NCBI GenBank assembly: GCA_964533735.1
Contig: CAZHMD010000011.1
Location: forward strand, 1 to 64,000
Source: UBA6107 sp964533735
Lineage (GTDB): Bacteria > Chloroflexota > Anaerolineae > Anaerolineales > Anaerolineaceae
Direction of reading: 5' to 3'
DNA: 64,000 bases
Below are positions 16,903-26,275 of this stretch, piece by piece (positions within the stretch are counted from its first letter, which is position 1; each line of letters begins with the position of its first letter). A model generated the notes under the pieces. The model was not told the origin of the DNA and made no database searches. It saw only the letters and a program-made list of their open reading frames with translations. The translations under genes were made by a program, and so were the position numbers.

Positions 16903-17532
16903 TTACCAAACCAATCCGACAAACGGTGTAAACCCAAATGCCCACAGCACCCCGACCGAGATCACTCCCGAAAGCACAGCGCCGACAACGGTCTGCCTGA
17001 GGTTATGCCCTTTGGCTGCCAGCCGTGCCCATATGGTTAATGGTAAAAGTGCCAAAAGCGGGGTGGCGATCACTCCAAAAATATAAATCATCGAAGTCAC
17101 CGGACCGGAAACACCAGCGGCGTGACCACTGGCCTTGTAATGCAGCAGTAAATTAAAGAAGATCAATCCAAGGGTGACAAAAGTGTATGTTGCAGCGACT
17201 GCAATGAAAATTTGCGGTGCATGCGTTAAAGATAATACCAACCACCCGGCCGGATAACTGACCATCATCAGAATAAAACTGGCTACCCGCTGCCGATGCA
17301 TTGTGGTCTGCATCTCTTCATTTTTTACTGGAATATAGAAAAAGAGGCTGCTTAAGGGGATCAAGCAGACAAAAACCATCGCCCACAGATAACCCATGAG
17401 CGCATTGGATTCCACTGAAGGCAATCTTAGATACAGAAAAGTGATCAAAAGACCCGACAGAACCGGTACATTCAGGATTTGAGAGAACACTTCTCCCGCC
17501 AAGGTTTTGAAATTATTGTGCGCAGTTTTCAT
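16903..17532 (-). CDS. PAP2-like integral membrane protein
   Basis: 209 residues, about five to six hydrophobic helices. The second half carries ASGHAAGVSGP and ARLAAKGHNLRQTVVG, which line up with the PSGH and SRxxxGxHxxxD motifs of PAP2-type lipid phosphatases. The Pro of the first motif is Ala and the Asp of the last is Gln, and no KxxxxxxRP motif is evident, so activity is uncertain. Start ATG (17530-17532) follows GAGGTG. The gene faces the opposite way from its neighbours and reads away from the AhpD-like gene. Confidence 0.65.
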   Translation of the reverse strand: MKTAHNNFKTLAGEVFSQILNVPVLSGLLITFLYLRLPSVESNALMGYLWAMVFVCLIPLSSLFFYIPVKNEEMQTTMHRQRVASFILMMVSYPAGWLVLSLTHAPQIFIAVAATYTFVTLGLIFFNLLLHYKASGHAAGVSGPVTSMIYIFGVIATPLLALLPLTIWARLAAKGHNLRQTVVGAVLSGVISVGVLWAFGFTPFVGLVW

Positions 17533-17667
17533 GACACCTCACTAAAAATAAAGACTTCCCCAAGTCTAATCTTTTTAGTTGTAGTTCATATGTGTCACAA
17601 GGTACATGGAAGGTATGTTTTGCCGGTGAGCAGAGTATGACCCAGGTGAAAGAAAGGGTGTGGAAGG

Positions 17668-17801
17668 CATTTTTCGATTGCATTGAAGAGAGGTATAGAT
17701 ATTATTAATATTGTGGGGAAATGAGAGAGATTGACGATAGCAATTTCTTCCTCAGTGTATCAATATAAAAATGGTGCATCCAAAAGTGAATACACCTTCT
17801 C
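17668..17801 (+). repeat. Dispersed repeat family 1, copy c
   Basis: GGCATTTTT then TTGCAT (17678-17683), a 16-base spacer and TATTAT (17700-17705), GTGGGGAAATGAGAGA, a TTCCTCAGTG segment and the closing GTGCATCCAAAAGTGAATAC. It sits in the 390-base gap between the divergent PAP2-like and AhpD-like genes; the rest of that gap shows a possible promoter TTGAAG...TATGAT around 17833-17865. Confidence 0.75.
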
Positions 17802-17924
17802 ACTTCTTTGACATTACGTAAACACACTTGCATCCTTGAAGCGTTGTAAACAGCACCTAATTATGATAGTATTTATCCGATTAGTTGTGCTGCTTTTTCA
17901 GCTGCGGGTTCAAGGAGATTGAGA

Positions 17925-18509
17925 ATGACCTTTATAAAAACAATTTCAGAAAAACAGGCGGAGAATCTTGTCCAGGAACAATACCAGACTGCACAAAAGA
18001 GCATGGGGTATGTCCCTAATTACGCCAAGACCTTTAGTTTGCACCCGGAAGTCTATGACGCCTGGACAAAGCTCATCGGCGCGATCCGATCTTCTATGAG
18101 AATGCGGCGCTATGAACTGGTGACCTTTGCGGCTGCGATGGAGCTGGAATGCACTTATTGCATGCTTGCCCACGGCGCAATCCTGCACAAGAATTTCTTC
18201 AGTGCGGATGAATTGACGGAGATCGTTAAAGATTTTCGCAACGCAGGGCTTCCCGCTGAAGAGGTGGCGTTGATGTCTTTCGCGAGGAAGATCATCCACA
18301 ACGCGCATAACATCAACGAGGCGGATGTTGAGGAATTGAGGAAACTTGATCTCACGGATGAGGAGATCCTGGATGTGGTACTGGCGACCACAGCACGCAG
18401 TTTTTTCAGTAAAACCCTTGACGCGCTGGACGCACGACCTGATGAAATTTATACACAACTTGAACCTGAACTCATCCAAACGCTGGCACTGGGCCGTTCA
18501 TTCCCATAG
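17925..18509 (+). CDS. AhpD-like / carboxymuconolactone decarboxylase family protein
   Basis: 194 residues. The motif ECTYCMLAHGAIL (Cys-x-x-Cys-x3-His) is the redox-active site of AhpD-type alkylhydroperoxidases, which reduce peroxides through a disulfide relay. The all-helical remainder fits the uncharacterised peroxidase-related enzyme group. ATG 17925 follows AAGGAGA at proper spacing; a TTG six bases earlier is not needed. It is a single gene closed by a strong terminator. Role in oxidative stress is inferred from the family. Confidence 0.88.
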   Translation: MTFIKTISEKQAENLVQEQYQTAQKSMGYVPNYAKTFSLHPEVYDAWTKLIGAIRSSMRMRRYELVTFAAAMELECTYCMLAHGAILHKNFFSADELTEIVKDFRNAGLPAEEVALMSFARKIIHNAHNINEADVEELRKLDLTDEEILDVVLATTARSFFSKTLDALDARPDEIYTQLEPELIQTLALGRSFP

Positions 18510-18525
18510 TTTGAGAATTGAGTTC

Positions 18526-18560
18526 AAAAGCGCCCTCCAATGACGGAGGGTGCTTTTGAA
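18526..18560 (+). terminator. Terminator after the AhpD-like gene
   Basis: AAAAGCGCCCTCC (18526-18538) pairs with GGAGGGTGCTTTT (18545-18557). It is followed by a promoter-like GGCTATAATTAATCG as in family 1 repeats, so 18526-18600 may be a truncated copy of that family. Confidence 0.8.
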
Positions 18561-18602
18561 GGGAATGGAGATTGGCTATAATTAATCGACGCAGGAGAAG
18601 AG

Positions 18603-18768
18603 ACGGCAGCTAAAACCCGGGATTGGAGAGCTATGCTCGGATTGGCAGCCCGGCTTCTGGTGGAACGCACGGGTGAAGATACCGCTGCGGATTAGCCTTA
18701 CATCAGCGGATGAGGTGGACGCGGAGATGCTGCACTGGCTGCAAAAAGCTTTTGAGCAAAGCTCGTGA
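18603..18768 (+). pseudogene. Gene fragment, C-terminal remnant, unidentified
   Basis: An open frame without a start reads about 55 protein-like residues, including DWQPGFWWNARVKIPLRISL and then ADEVDAEMLHWLQKAFEQSS before TGA. The upstream in-frame stop is within the family 1-like sequence. It looks like the tail of a lost gene; the pattern distantly recalls DUF4268-type C-termini but I cannot be sure. The rest of 18510-18880 shows only the next gene's ribosome site and a small CGGGT/ACCCG hairpin just before it. Confidence 0.4.
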
Positions 18769-18880
18769 CCGGTCGACCATTTGGCGTAATCGGGTATGAT
18801 TTGGGCATGGAAGTAAAATTTTACCTGGACAGAGCGTAGTCTACTATTGAATCGGGTTCCGACCCGTTGGAGGAAGCCCA

Positions 18881-19231
18881 ATGCAAAACGAAAAAGCATT
18901 TGCAATGCAATTCGGTAGAGTATATCCACTCTACATCAAAAAAGTGGAACGGAAAAACCACACAAAAGATGAGGTTGACCAGATCATCCGCTGGCTGACC
19001 GGATACGACCAGGCGGGAATCCTCAGCCAAATCGAAGAAGGGAATGACTTTGAGACTTTTTTTGCCCAGGCGCCTGCGTTTAATCCGAATAGCACACTGA
19101 TCAAAGGCGTGGTGTGCGGTATACGCGTGGAGGAAATTGAAGACCCGCTGATGCAGAAAATACGCTACCTGGACAAACTGATCGATGAACTGGCAAATGG
19201 AAAAGCGATGGAGAAGATCCTGCGGCAGTAG
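18881..19231 (+). CDS. DUF2200 family protein
   Basis: 116 residues, matching the length and the conserved opening (FAMQFGRVYPLYIKKVERK) and the LTGYDQ and IRVEEIEDPLMQKIRYLDKLIDELA segments of DUF2200 proteins. Function of the family is unknown. Good ribosome site GGAGG before the ATG, with a short hairpin (CGGGT tccg ACCCG) right in front of it that could influence initiation. Single gene with its own terminator. Confidence 0.85.
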   Translation: MQNEKAFAMQFGRVYPLYIKKVERKNHTKDEVDQIIRWLTGYDQAGILSQIEEGNDFETFFAQAPAFNPNSTLIKGVVCGIRVEEIEDPLMQKIRYLDKLIDELANGKAMEKILRQ

Positions 19232-19290
19232 ACTGGTAAAAACTCAACCTTATGGCCAGTGATCCAATGTATGGATTATCATCAACTCAG

Positions 19291-19453
19291 GAAGCGCTTT
19301 CCAACAATGGAAGGCGCTTTTTGATTTGCATTAAAAGGGGGGGTAAATATAATAATCGCATAGAAAAATGAGGTGGGAAGCAGATCGGGCTGCCTTCCTC
19401 AGTGAATTAAAATCGAAATTAGTGTTTTCAAAAGCAAATTCAGCCTAATCCCT
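19291..19453 (+). repeat. Dispersed repeat family 1, copy d, including terminator
   Basis: GCGCTTTCC (19294-19302) pairs with GGAAGGCGC (19309-19317) and TTTTT, then TTGCAT (19326-19331), 16 bases, TATAAT (19348-19353), a CTTCCTCAGTGAATTAAAAT segment and a closing TTTTCAAAAGCAAATTCAGCCTAA. This is the clearest copy showing terminator and promoter-like boxes together. It fills most of the 340-base gap before the beta-lactamase-like gene. Confidence 0.8.
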
Positions 19454-19571
19454 CTCCAGAGCAAAGCAGAGGAGGAGGAAAAACCATGGGTTTACAAGCG
19501 CTTCAAACGGGCGGGTAATAAACGTACAAGTAGATTCCATTCAATTTGCAGGTAAGAAGAAAGGCGGATCC

Positions 19572-21560
19572 ATGAAAAACAAAAAACTGCCATACATCCT
19601 CAGTTTGCTGGTCTGCGTCACCATTCTATTCCCTGGAAATTTACCTTCTCCGTCTGGGTTAACACCGCAATCATCTCAAAGACCCCGGGTTTTATCGGAT
19701 GCATGGGCACCCGCGGAGGATTCACCCGTCAACGGCGTGGAAGATCCGGCTGAGCTGGAAACCTTCCTGGACGTCCTCTTTGAGAAGCAGATGACAGACT
19801 ACGGAATCGCCGGGTTGACCTTCTCACTGGTAAAGGACGGAGAGGTGTTCTTCCAGAAGGGTTATGGTTACGCGGACCTGGAAAACCAAACCCCGGTAGA
19901 CGCGGCGAACACCATTTTCCGCACCGGTTCGGTGACGAAGCTTTTTACCTGGACGGCGGTGATGCAACTGGTGGAGCAGGGCAAACTAGACCTGGATGCA
20001 GACGTGAACACCTACCTGGATTTTAAAATCCCGGATACTTTCCCTGAACCGATCACTCTGAGGTACATCCTTGCGCATAGCGCCGGTTTCGAAGAACTGG
20101 CGTTGGGCACAAAAGCGGCTGGCTATGATCAGATCCAGCCACTGGGAGAATACCTGACCAACCACATGCCTGCCCGGGTTCGCCCGGTTGGCGCGGCCAG
20201 CGTTTATTCCAACTATGGGGCTGATCTGGCGGGTTACATCGTTGAACGGGTTTCGGGAATGCGCTACGCGGATTATCTTGAGACAAATATTTTCAAGCCG
20301 CTGGGCATGGAAAACACGACAGCCAGGCTGCCCTTACCCGCAGAGCTGGCTCCTCAGCTATCCACTGGATACAGTGTGATCGAGGGGACGCTGCAAGCGG
20401 GCAGCTTCCAAATCCCAAATACCCAGCCGGATTGCTGCGTTAGTTCAACGGCTGCGGACATGGCGCGCTTTATGATCGCCCATTTGAACGGCGGTCAGCT
20501 GCCAGGCGGGAATGGCAAGATGTTGGAAAGCGCAACCACAAGCCAGATGCAAACCAGCCTGTGGACCCCCGATGAGCGCTTGAATGGGTTTGCTCATGGC
20601 TTTATGGAAGTGGTGCTCAACGGTCAGCGCATCCTCTACCACGGCGGTGACATTAATCCGTTTCACGGCTTGCTGGTACTCATTCCAGAGCAGAACCTTG
20701 GATTTTTCATTGCATATAATACGGATACTTCTGCCGGCTTATGGACAATGGACCTATTGAGTTTCGTCGAGCACTACTTCCCGCAAGACAAGATGACCCC
20801 GCAGCCTGCAGTGGATTTCGATGCGCGGGCTGACAGCTACACGGGGTACTATCGACCGATGCGGGGGGCTTACACGACCCTGGAAAAGGTAAACGTCCTG
20901 AAAACCTGGGCTGCTATCAAGCCTTCGCATGATGGCGCGTTGCTGTGGCAGCCGGCTTTATCCTCCTATAGTATCCGCATCGTTGAGAGTGAACCGCGCC
21001 TTTTTGTGGAACCGCAATCCGGTTTGAGCAGCGTTTTTACCGAGGATAGCCAGCAGAACATAAGGTATGTGTTCGATGCCCTGCCGGCAGGTATGCCCTA
21101 TGAGAAAATGCCCTGGCACGCCAACCCCTACCTGCATTACGGACTGCTCGGAGCGTGTATACTGATTTTCATTTCTATTGTTCTGGTGATTTTCACTGGT
21201 TTCATTATGCGCCTTTTCAAAAAGAGCAAGCCAATTCCACAACCTTTAGCTATGGCAGCACGTTGGATGGCCTTCCTGGCAGCAGTACTGGACCTCGTGG
21301 GCTTGGGGTTCTTCGTGGTGGTGTTTCTGGGCAGTGGAGACGCCATTTTCTATGCCCAGATGCCGATCATAAACGTTATGCTTGCAGCCTGGCTCGTTGG
21401 GGCCATTCTGGCTGTACCTCTTTTAGTCTTCGCCGTTTTGTCCTGGAAGAAACGTTACTGGGGAGTGGCAGCGCGAGTCCACTATACACTGATGGCGGCT
21501 GCGGCATTGACATTTGCTTGGTTCTTAACTTATTGGAACCTGCTCGGTTTTCGATATTAA
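19572..21560 (+). CDS. Class C beta-lactamase-like serine hydrolase with C-terminal membrane domain
   Basis: 662 residues. An N-terminal signal peptide (about 1-22) is followed by a beta-lactamase/penicillin-binding-protein fold: S120-V-T-K123 (SxxK), Y212-S-N214 (YxN) and HGGD near 357 in place of KTG. After a linker, four hydrophobic helices occupy about 520-660. The catalytic domain should lie outside the membrane. Such proteins are usually D-aminopeptidases, esterases or peptidoglycan hydrolases rather than true beta-lactamases. Single gene, followed closely by a GNAT gene. Confidence 0.88.
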   Translation: MKNKKLPYILSLLVCVTILFPGNLPSPSGLTPQSSQRPRVLSDAWAPAEDSPVNGVEDPAELETFLDVLFEKQMTDYGIAGLTFSLVKDGEVFFQKGYGYADLENQTPVDAANTIFRTGSVTKLFTWTAVMQLVEQGKLDLDADVNTYLDFKIPDTFPEPITLRYILAHSAGFEELALGTKAAGYDQIQPLGEYLTNHMPARVRPVGAASVYSNYGADLAGYIVERVSGMRYADYLETNIFKPLGMENTTARLPLPAELAPQLSTGYSVIEGTLQAGSFQIPNTQPDCCVSSTAADMARFMIAHLNGGQLPGGNGKMLESATTSQMQTSLWTPDERLNGFAHGFMEVVLNGQRILYHGGDINPFHGLLVLIPEQNLGFFIAYNTDTSAGLWTMDLLSFVEHYFPQDKMTPQPAVDFDARADSYTGYYRPMRGAYTTLEKVNVLKTWAAIKPSHDGALLWQPALSSYSIRIVESEPRLFVEPQSGLSSVFTEDSQQNIRYVFDALPAGMPYEKMPWHANPYLHYGLLGACILIFISIVLVIFTGFIMRLFKKSKPIPQPLAMAARWMAFLAAVLDLVGLGFFVVVFLGSGDAIFYAQMPIINVMLAAWLVGAILAVPLLVFAVLSWKKRYWGVAARVHYTLMAAAALTFAWFLTYWNLLGFRY

Positions 21561-21613
21561 TTAATAACCGTCAGGCGCATAAAAACCAGATTGTGCTTTC
21601 ACGGAGAATCGGA

Positions 21614-22054
21614 ATGAAAATACGAGAAATGCTGCCCGGAGATATTGAAACGTGTGTAACATTATTGATCGATGCCTACAATCCGCCACCCTGGAACGAC
21701 CATTGGACAAGGGAGACGGGAAAAAGGTACCTGCTGGATTACCTGGCGGGTAAAAACTTCATTGGGTACGTGGTCAGTGAATCTGATGAGGTGATCGGGG
21801 CAATGTTTGCCCACCGAAAAATATGGTGGACAAACGATGAGATATTCATTGATGAATTATTCATCAGACCCGATCGACAGCAGCAGGGCTGCGGAAAAAT
21901 GCTGATGGAGCAGGCTGAAAAACTCTCAAAAGAATTAGAGTTGGGAGGTGTAACGCTGCTGACCAACAAATACCATCCCGCGAAAGGGTTTTACGAGAAA
22001 ATCGGCTATACGACTGCGGACCACGTGATATTCATGTACAAGGAAGTGAATTGA
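21614..22054 (+). CDS. GNAT family N-acetyltransferase
   Basis: 146 residues. Acetyl-CoA binding motif A is FIRPDRQQQGCGKMLM, preceded by the strand EIFIDELF; C-terminal GFYEKIGY is typical. The reading frame extends far upstream inside the beta-lactamase-like gene in another frame, but the ATG at 21614, behind CGGAGAATCGGA, is the sensible start. Substrate unknown; neighbour on the upstream side ends 53 bases earlier, so the two may be cotranscribed. Confidence 0.88.
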   Translation: MKIREMLPGDIETCVTLLIDAYNPPPWNDHWTRETGKRYLLDYLAGKNFIGYVVSESDEVIGAMFAHRKIWWTNDEIFIDELFIRPDRQQQGCGKMLMEQAEKLSKELELGGVTLLTNKYHPAKGFYEKIGYTTADHVIFMYKEVN

Positions 22055-22207
22055 TATATGAATGTACAATGCCCAATTCCAGTTCCAGCGGCCGGCTGGA
22101 TTCTATGTGGTTTTTGGTTAGGTTGAGTTAACGTGCTGTGTTTCGCTGCGCATACCAGCGGGTTTTGCAAGGCTTTGGAATGCCCGGACTGAGGATAGGT
22201 AAAACCG

Positions 22208-23080
22208 ATGAAGAACCTTGAATCTTACTATCAACCTAATCTCGAACAGGTACCTGACCAGGATAGTTTCGTGACCTTGCTACCCCGAGATACTTCCAGT
22301 GGAAAAATTACGAAAGATGAGATCGACGGTATTAAAGATTTCCCGGGTGCAACTGAGATCGTTCTGTATGGATTGACCCAGGACTCATTTGAATACTTCA
22401 TCGAATACTATGGTCAACAATTCAAGGCAATTATTTTCTGGAAGTGCCCCCTGATCGGGTCCCTAAAAGCAATGGAACGGCTTGATCGGGTTGAATATAT
22501 TGTCTACTTCTGGAATCAGAGGGCGGATAAACTATGGGACTTTTCCAAAACAAAGGCTCTCAAGGGATTTAGTTTTGACGATTTCAGCCGCATGCATGAT
22601 ATTTCTGAAATCGCTGATGCCCCCTCGCTTGAAGAACTCCAATTCGGCAATAGGGTGTGGACAAAGTACATTCTGAACACGCTCGATCCGCTCAAAAATT
22701 GTACGACTCTGAAAAACCTTTCATTCTCAGCGAAAAAGATAGAGGACGGAAGAATAGAACCTCTTGCCCATTTGAAGCAATTAGAGCGTTTATCGTTTGC
22801 AACAAATTTGTTTTCAACTGAGCAGGTCGCCTGGCTGAAGGCGCGTTTACCTGAAACTGTTGAGTCGCGAGTTCTCAATGCTTTTTGGACCATGGATAAG
22901 CCCTTACCGATCAGTGGAATGGTTAAAGACACCTTCATCGTCGGAAGAGGAAAACCATTTCTCTCCTCGGTCGATGACAAGCCAAAAATTACGAGGTATG
23001 CAACACAATTTAATGAGATGGTTCAGTGGTATTTAGAAAATGCCAAGGCATTACCAGGCGATTACCGGAAAACATCCTGA
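22208..23080 (+). CDS. Hypothetical protein with leucine-rich-repeat-like segments
   Basis: 290 residues, no signal peptide or membrane segment. The middle part repeats the spacing of leucine-rich repeats (SLEELQFGN, TLKNLSFSA, QLERLSFAT at about 22-26 residue intervals), so a curved LRR-like solenoid is likely. Similar proteins are scattered in bacteria without known function. The ATG follows GGATAGG at 22193-22199. Protein-protein binding is the only reasonable guess. Confidence 0.6.
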   Translation: MKNLESYYQPNLEQVPDQDSFVTLLPRDTSSGKITKDEIDGIKDFPGATEIVLYGLTQDSFEYFIEYYGQQFKAIIFWKCPLIGSLKAMERLDRVEYIVYFWNQRADKLWDFSKTKALKGFSFDDFSRMHDISEIADAPSLEELQFGNRVWTKYILNTLDPLKNCTTLKNLSFSAKKIEDGRIEPLAHLKQLERLSFATNLFSTEQVAWLKARLPETVESRVLNAFWTMDKPLPISGMVKDTFIVGRGKPFLSSVDDKPKITRYATQFNEMVQWYLENAKALPGDYRKTS

Positions 23081-23169
23081 CGAAAGCTGCAGTCGAAAGT
23101 TCGGACTCTACTGTGAATAAGGAGAGTAACGGGTGAGGAGCAGTCTCCATCGAGAAAGGAGTTGAACCT

Positions 23170-23526
23170 ATGAAAGAGAAAATGGAAATCACTGACGTGT
23201 CCATTGAGAAAACGATAGCGTCAGGAAAGCAGTATTGTGCGCGCCTGTTTAAAGCCGGGCCGAATCGGGATCAGCTGCCTGAGGAGGCGGAGAAAATCCA
23301 AATGGAGCATCTGCGCTACTTATTTCAACTGCGGGCTGAAGGGAAACTGCTCATCAACGGTCCGATCCTTGACGACCCCAAGCTCAAAGGGATAAGCATC
23401 TTTAATACAACGGACGCAGAGGAAGTTAAAAGACTTTCTGAGGAAGACCCCGCGGTCAAGGCGGGCAGGCTGGTCTATGAAATCTATCACTGGTTCGGGC
23501 TCCCCGGGGATCGTTTGCCAGAGTGA
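23170..23526 (+). CDS. YCII-related domain protein
   Basis: 118 residues with the YciI-like pattern: a first strand (YCARLFKAGPNRDQ), a helix with EHLRYLFQLRAEGKLLINGPI and the closing GRLVYEIYHWFG. The fold is ferredoxin-like; some members act on small molecules through a His-Asp pair, most are uncharacterised. Strong ribosome site GAAAGGAG before the ATG. Single gene. Confidence 0.8.
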   Translation: MKEKMEITDVSIEKTIASGKQYCARLFKAGPNRDQLPEEAEKIQMEHLRYLFQLRAEGKLLINGPILDDPKLKGISIFNTTDAEEVKRLSEEDPAVKAGRLVYEIYHWFGLPGDRLPE

Positions 23527-23663
23527 TGGAAAAGCTTGAGTGTTCGGCCATGCTTGAACGGGTTCTTAGTTTTTTGGTGGCGTTTCTGGCAAAGAACAGA
23601 CATACCCTGTAAGGTGAGCGGGGATTATAAAATAAATACGAATTGAACACGAAAGGATTGTGC

Positions 23664-24512
23664 ATGGATAAACCATTCTGGATTTCAATCATGAAAAACG
23701 ATTACGAGTTTCCTGCCGGGTATTCGGTTCTGATGCTGACGGATGAGCTCTTCTCCACCATTGGTTCAACGGATTCCGAATTGAGAGACTCAATTGGGCT
23801 GGAGGTTTTTTATAATTGGCTCAAAAAGGGATTGTACAGTGCGGATGATTTACGCAGGTTTATTCCGGAATTAATTGGCAACCTGCAAAAAGGGATTGGT
23901 GAAGATGAGGGGGATTCTGTTTTCCTGCGCTCGTTTTCCGCATTATGGCTATCACTGATCATTGACTGTGATAATGAGGTTTTACAACTTGATAAAAAAG
24001 ACATCGCGTCAATCCTGGACGCTGCGCTTGAATACTTCACCATGGAAAAAGACCTGCGCGGCTATGTTCCGATCAAAGGGTATGCGCATGCACTCGCGCA
24101 TGCTTCAGATTTATTCGGTGCGTTAGCAGAGAGCAAACTGACAGGTGCAGAGGAGCATCTGAAAATACTTGGCTGCATTGCCAGAAAGATGGAGCATTCC
24201 ACCAGTGAAGTATTTCTATACAACGAGGAGAGCCGCCTGGCACGTGCGGTGATCGGGATTTTCGCGCGCGATACTCTAAGTATCGACCAAATCAAGGATT
24301 GGCTGACTTCCCTGCGTAAACCGTGGAATGGCGCATGGCAGGACAGGGAGTTGACGATAGCCTACAATAACGGCCGCAATTTTATCCGCTCACTATATTT
24401 GCAGATCCTCTTTTCAAAAGGAGAAAAAATCCCCAACCAGGAGAGGCTTTTGGGGCTGCTGCAGAACACCTTTGAACAAGCCAAGCCCTGGGAGTGGTCA
24501 GTAAAGGAGTAA
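23664..24512 (+). CDS. DUF2785 family protein
   Basis: 282 residues, all-helical, beginning with the family's hallmark GYSVLMLTDELFSTIGSTDSELRD spread over about residues 15-40, and containing RGYVPIKGYAHALAHASDLF, which matches DUF2785 closely. Function unknown. ATG 23664 follows GAAAGGA. The next gene (GNAT) begins 5 bases after this stop, so the two form an operon. Confidence 0.85.
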   Translation: MDKPFWISIMKNDYEFPAGYSVLMLTDELFSTIGSTDSELRDSIGLEVFYNWLKKGLYSADDLRRFIPELIGNLQKGIGEDEGDSVFLRSFSALWLSLIIDCDNEVLQLDKKDIASILDAALEYFTMEKDLRGYVPIKGYAHALAHASDLFGALAESKLTGAEEHLKILGCIARKMEHSTSEVFLYNEESRLARAVIGIFARDTLSIDQIKDWLTSLRKPWNGAWQDRELTIAYNNGRNFIRSLYLQILFSKGEKIPNQERLLGLLQNTFEQAKPWEWSVKE

Positions 24513-24517
24513 CGCGT

Positions 24518-25459
24518 ATGATAAATTCCCGGATGTATGAAAACGAGTATGACTTTGAACAGATGCAGGAATTATTGATGGAGGCGCGCCAACTCACCAG
24601 TGATTGGCGCTACGCCCATGTTGGCGAATTAACCTTCAATTACTTCATGGTAGCCATCCATCTCAATCCACAGGAACACATCCGCGTCTGGCATGACAAC
24701 AAGAAACTGGTGGGGTATGCCATTTTAGGCGAAGATCCTGCGATCGATTGGCAGGTGCTGCCGCAATATGAGTGGTGCGGTATCGAAAATGAAGCGTTCA
24801 TGTGGGCAGAAGAGCGCGTTGGTGACTTGCGAAAACAAGATGAAAAAAGATGGGGCGGTGATCTTGTTTCGGGGTCGCGCCAGGATGATCTCAAAAGAAT
24901 AGCTTTCCTGGAGCAGAATGGTTTTCAATACTGTGGTGATTTTGCAGAAGTGAACATGTTGCGCTCGCTGGAGGAGCCGATCGCCGAATCACAGTTACCG
25001 GATGGTTATATTGTCCGAGAATTTACCGGAGTCAACGAAATCACAAATCGCGCATCCATCCAGCGCGAAGTATGGCACCCATGGACGGTCGGCAACGTCA
25101 GCGACGATGATTACATACGCTTTATGCACTTGCCCGGCTATCTTCCAGACCTGGATATTGTAACGGTTGCGCCTGACGGAGTTATTGCAGCGTATGTAAA
25201 TGGATGGATCGATCCGATCAATAAGATAGGAGATTTTGGACCGGTAGGAGCGCTTGAGGTTTATCGCAGACGCGGATTAACGCGTGCCGGGCTCCTGGAA
25301 GGGATGCGTCGGATGAAGGCTCACGGTATGGTTAGAGTGTGTATCTCCACGACTGTCACCAATGTGCCAGCGAGGCGACTTTATGAATCCATTGGTTTTC
25401 GTATTGTCAATAAGTATCTTGACTTTACAAAATCAAACGAAACAGGTAAAACCGGTTAG
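24518..25459 (+). CDS. GNAT family N-acetyltransferase, two-domain
   Basis: 313 residues, about twice the length of a single GNAT domain. The N-terminal half is a degenerate GNAT-like fold; the C-terminal half carries FGPVGALEVYRRRGLTRAGL, a motif A with RRRGLT, followed by ARRLYESIGFRI. ATG 24518 follows AAAGGAG at 8 bases. It resembles the other long GNAT at 53.1-54.1 kb in layout (WRYAHVGEL...VRVC), suggesting paralogues. Substrate unknown. Confidence 0.85.
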   Translation: MINSRMYENEYDFEQMQELLMEARQLTSDWRYAHVGELTFNYFMVAIHLNPQEHIRVWHDNKKLVGYAILGEDPAIDWQVLPQYEWCGIENEAFMWAEERVGDLRKQDEKRWGGDLVSGSRQDDLKRIAFLEQNGFQYCGDFAEVNMLRSLEEPIAESQLPDGYIVREFTGVNEITNRASIQREVWHPWTVGNVSDDDYIRFMHLPGYLPDLDIVTVAPDGVIAAYVNGWIDPINKIGDFGPVGALEVYRRRGLTRAGLLEGMRRMKAHGMVRVCISTTVTNVPARRLYESIGFRIVNKYLDFTKSNETGKTG

Positions 25460-25601
25460 CACTAATATCATCAACCTCGGGAACCCTGCCCGCGAAAATC
25501 TATAAAAGGAAGCGCTGCTGGTCCTCCTCAGGCAATGAGTTTGCCTGATATAATATTTAGGACGTAATTTGTCTTATTAATAAGCTGCGGAGGATAGAGA
25601 T

Positions 25602-26177
25602 ATGAGTAACCCAAATAGCCCTAAAAAAGAATTATCCCCGGGAGAAGCTGAAGAACTGCTCAAAGTATTAAAAGCCCGATTTGAGAAAAACATGAACCGC
25701 CACAAAGATCTTGAGTGGACCAAAGTGGAAGCCCGGCTGGCAGCCAACCCTGAGAAGCTGTGGTCGCTCAATGAGATGGAAAGAACCGGCGGCGAACCGG
25801 ATGTGGTTGGGTATGACGGTAAGACAGGTGAAGTTTTTTATTACGATTGCTCGGCGGAAACTCCCAAGGACCGGCGCAACCTGTGTTACGACCGTGAAGC
25901 GCTGAACGCACGCAAGGAATTTAAACCCAAAGATTCCGCCATGGACATGGCAGCCGCCATGGGTATCGAGATCTTAACCGAAGAACAATACCGGCTATTG
26001 CAGGAGTTTGGCAATTTCGACCTGAAAACCTCAAGCTGGTTGAAAACTCCCGATGCGATTAGAAAACACGGCGGGGCAATCTTCGGGGATAGGCGTTACG
26101 ACCATGTCTTCACATATCACAACGGTGCAGATTCTTACTACGGCGCCAGGGGATTCCGCGGCTTGCTCAGGGTGTAG
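25602..26177 (+). CDS. DUF4256 family protein
   Basis: 191 residues. Conserved DUF4256 features: LLKVLKARFEKNMNRHK near the start, MERTGGEPDVVGYD, YDCSAETPKDRRNLCYD and the end segment YYGARGFRGLLRV. Function unknown; the family is sometimes exported to toxin-like searches but no evidence here. Good ribosome site CGGAGGATAG. Single gene; a terminator follows. Confidence 0.85.
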   Translation: MSNPNSPKKELSPGEAEELLKVLKARFEKNMNRHKDLEWTKVEARLAANPEKLWSLNEMERTGGEPDVVGYDGKTGEVFYYDCSAETPKDRRNLCYDREALNARKEFKPKDSAMDMAAAMGIEILTEEQYRLLQEFGNFDLKTSSWLKTPDAIRKHGGAIFGDRRYDHVFTYHNGADSYYGARGFRGLLRV

Positions 26178-26275
26178 GGCTTCAACCGTTGCGTACAGAC
26201 AAAGCGGGAATTCATCTGCCCGGCTCTGGGCCAGAAAACCTCATTCAATCAACCACTCTTAAAGTTGATCCATGC

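Noticed and set aside
21155..21613. Extension of the GNAT frame upstream into the beta-lactamase-like gene
   Set aside because: The membrane domain of the upstream gene is encoded in the other frame; the extension is an overlap without domain support.
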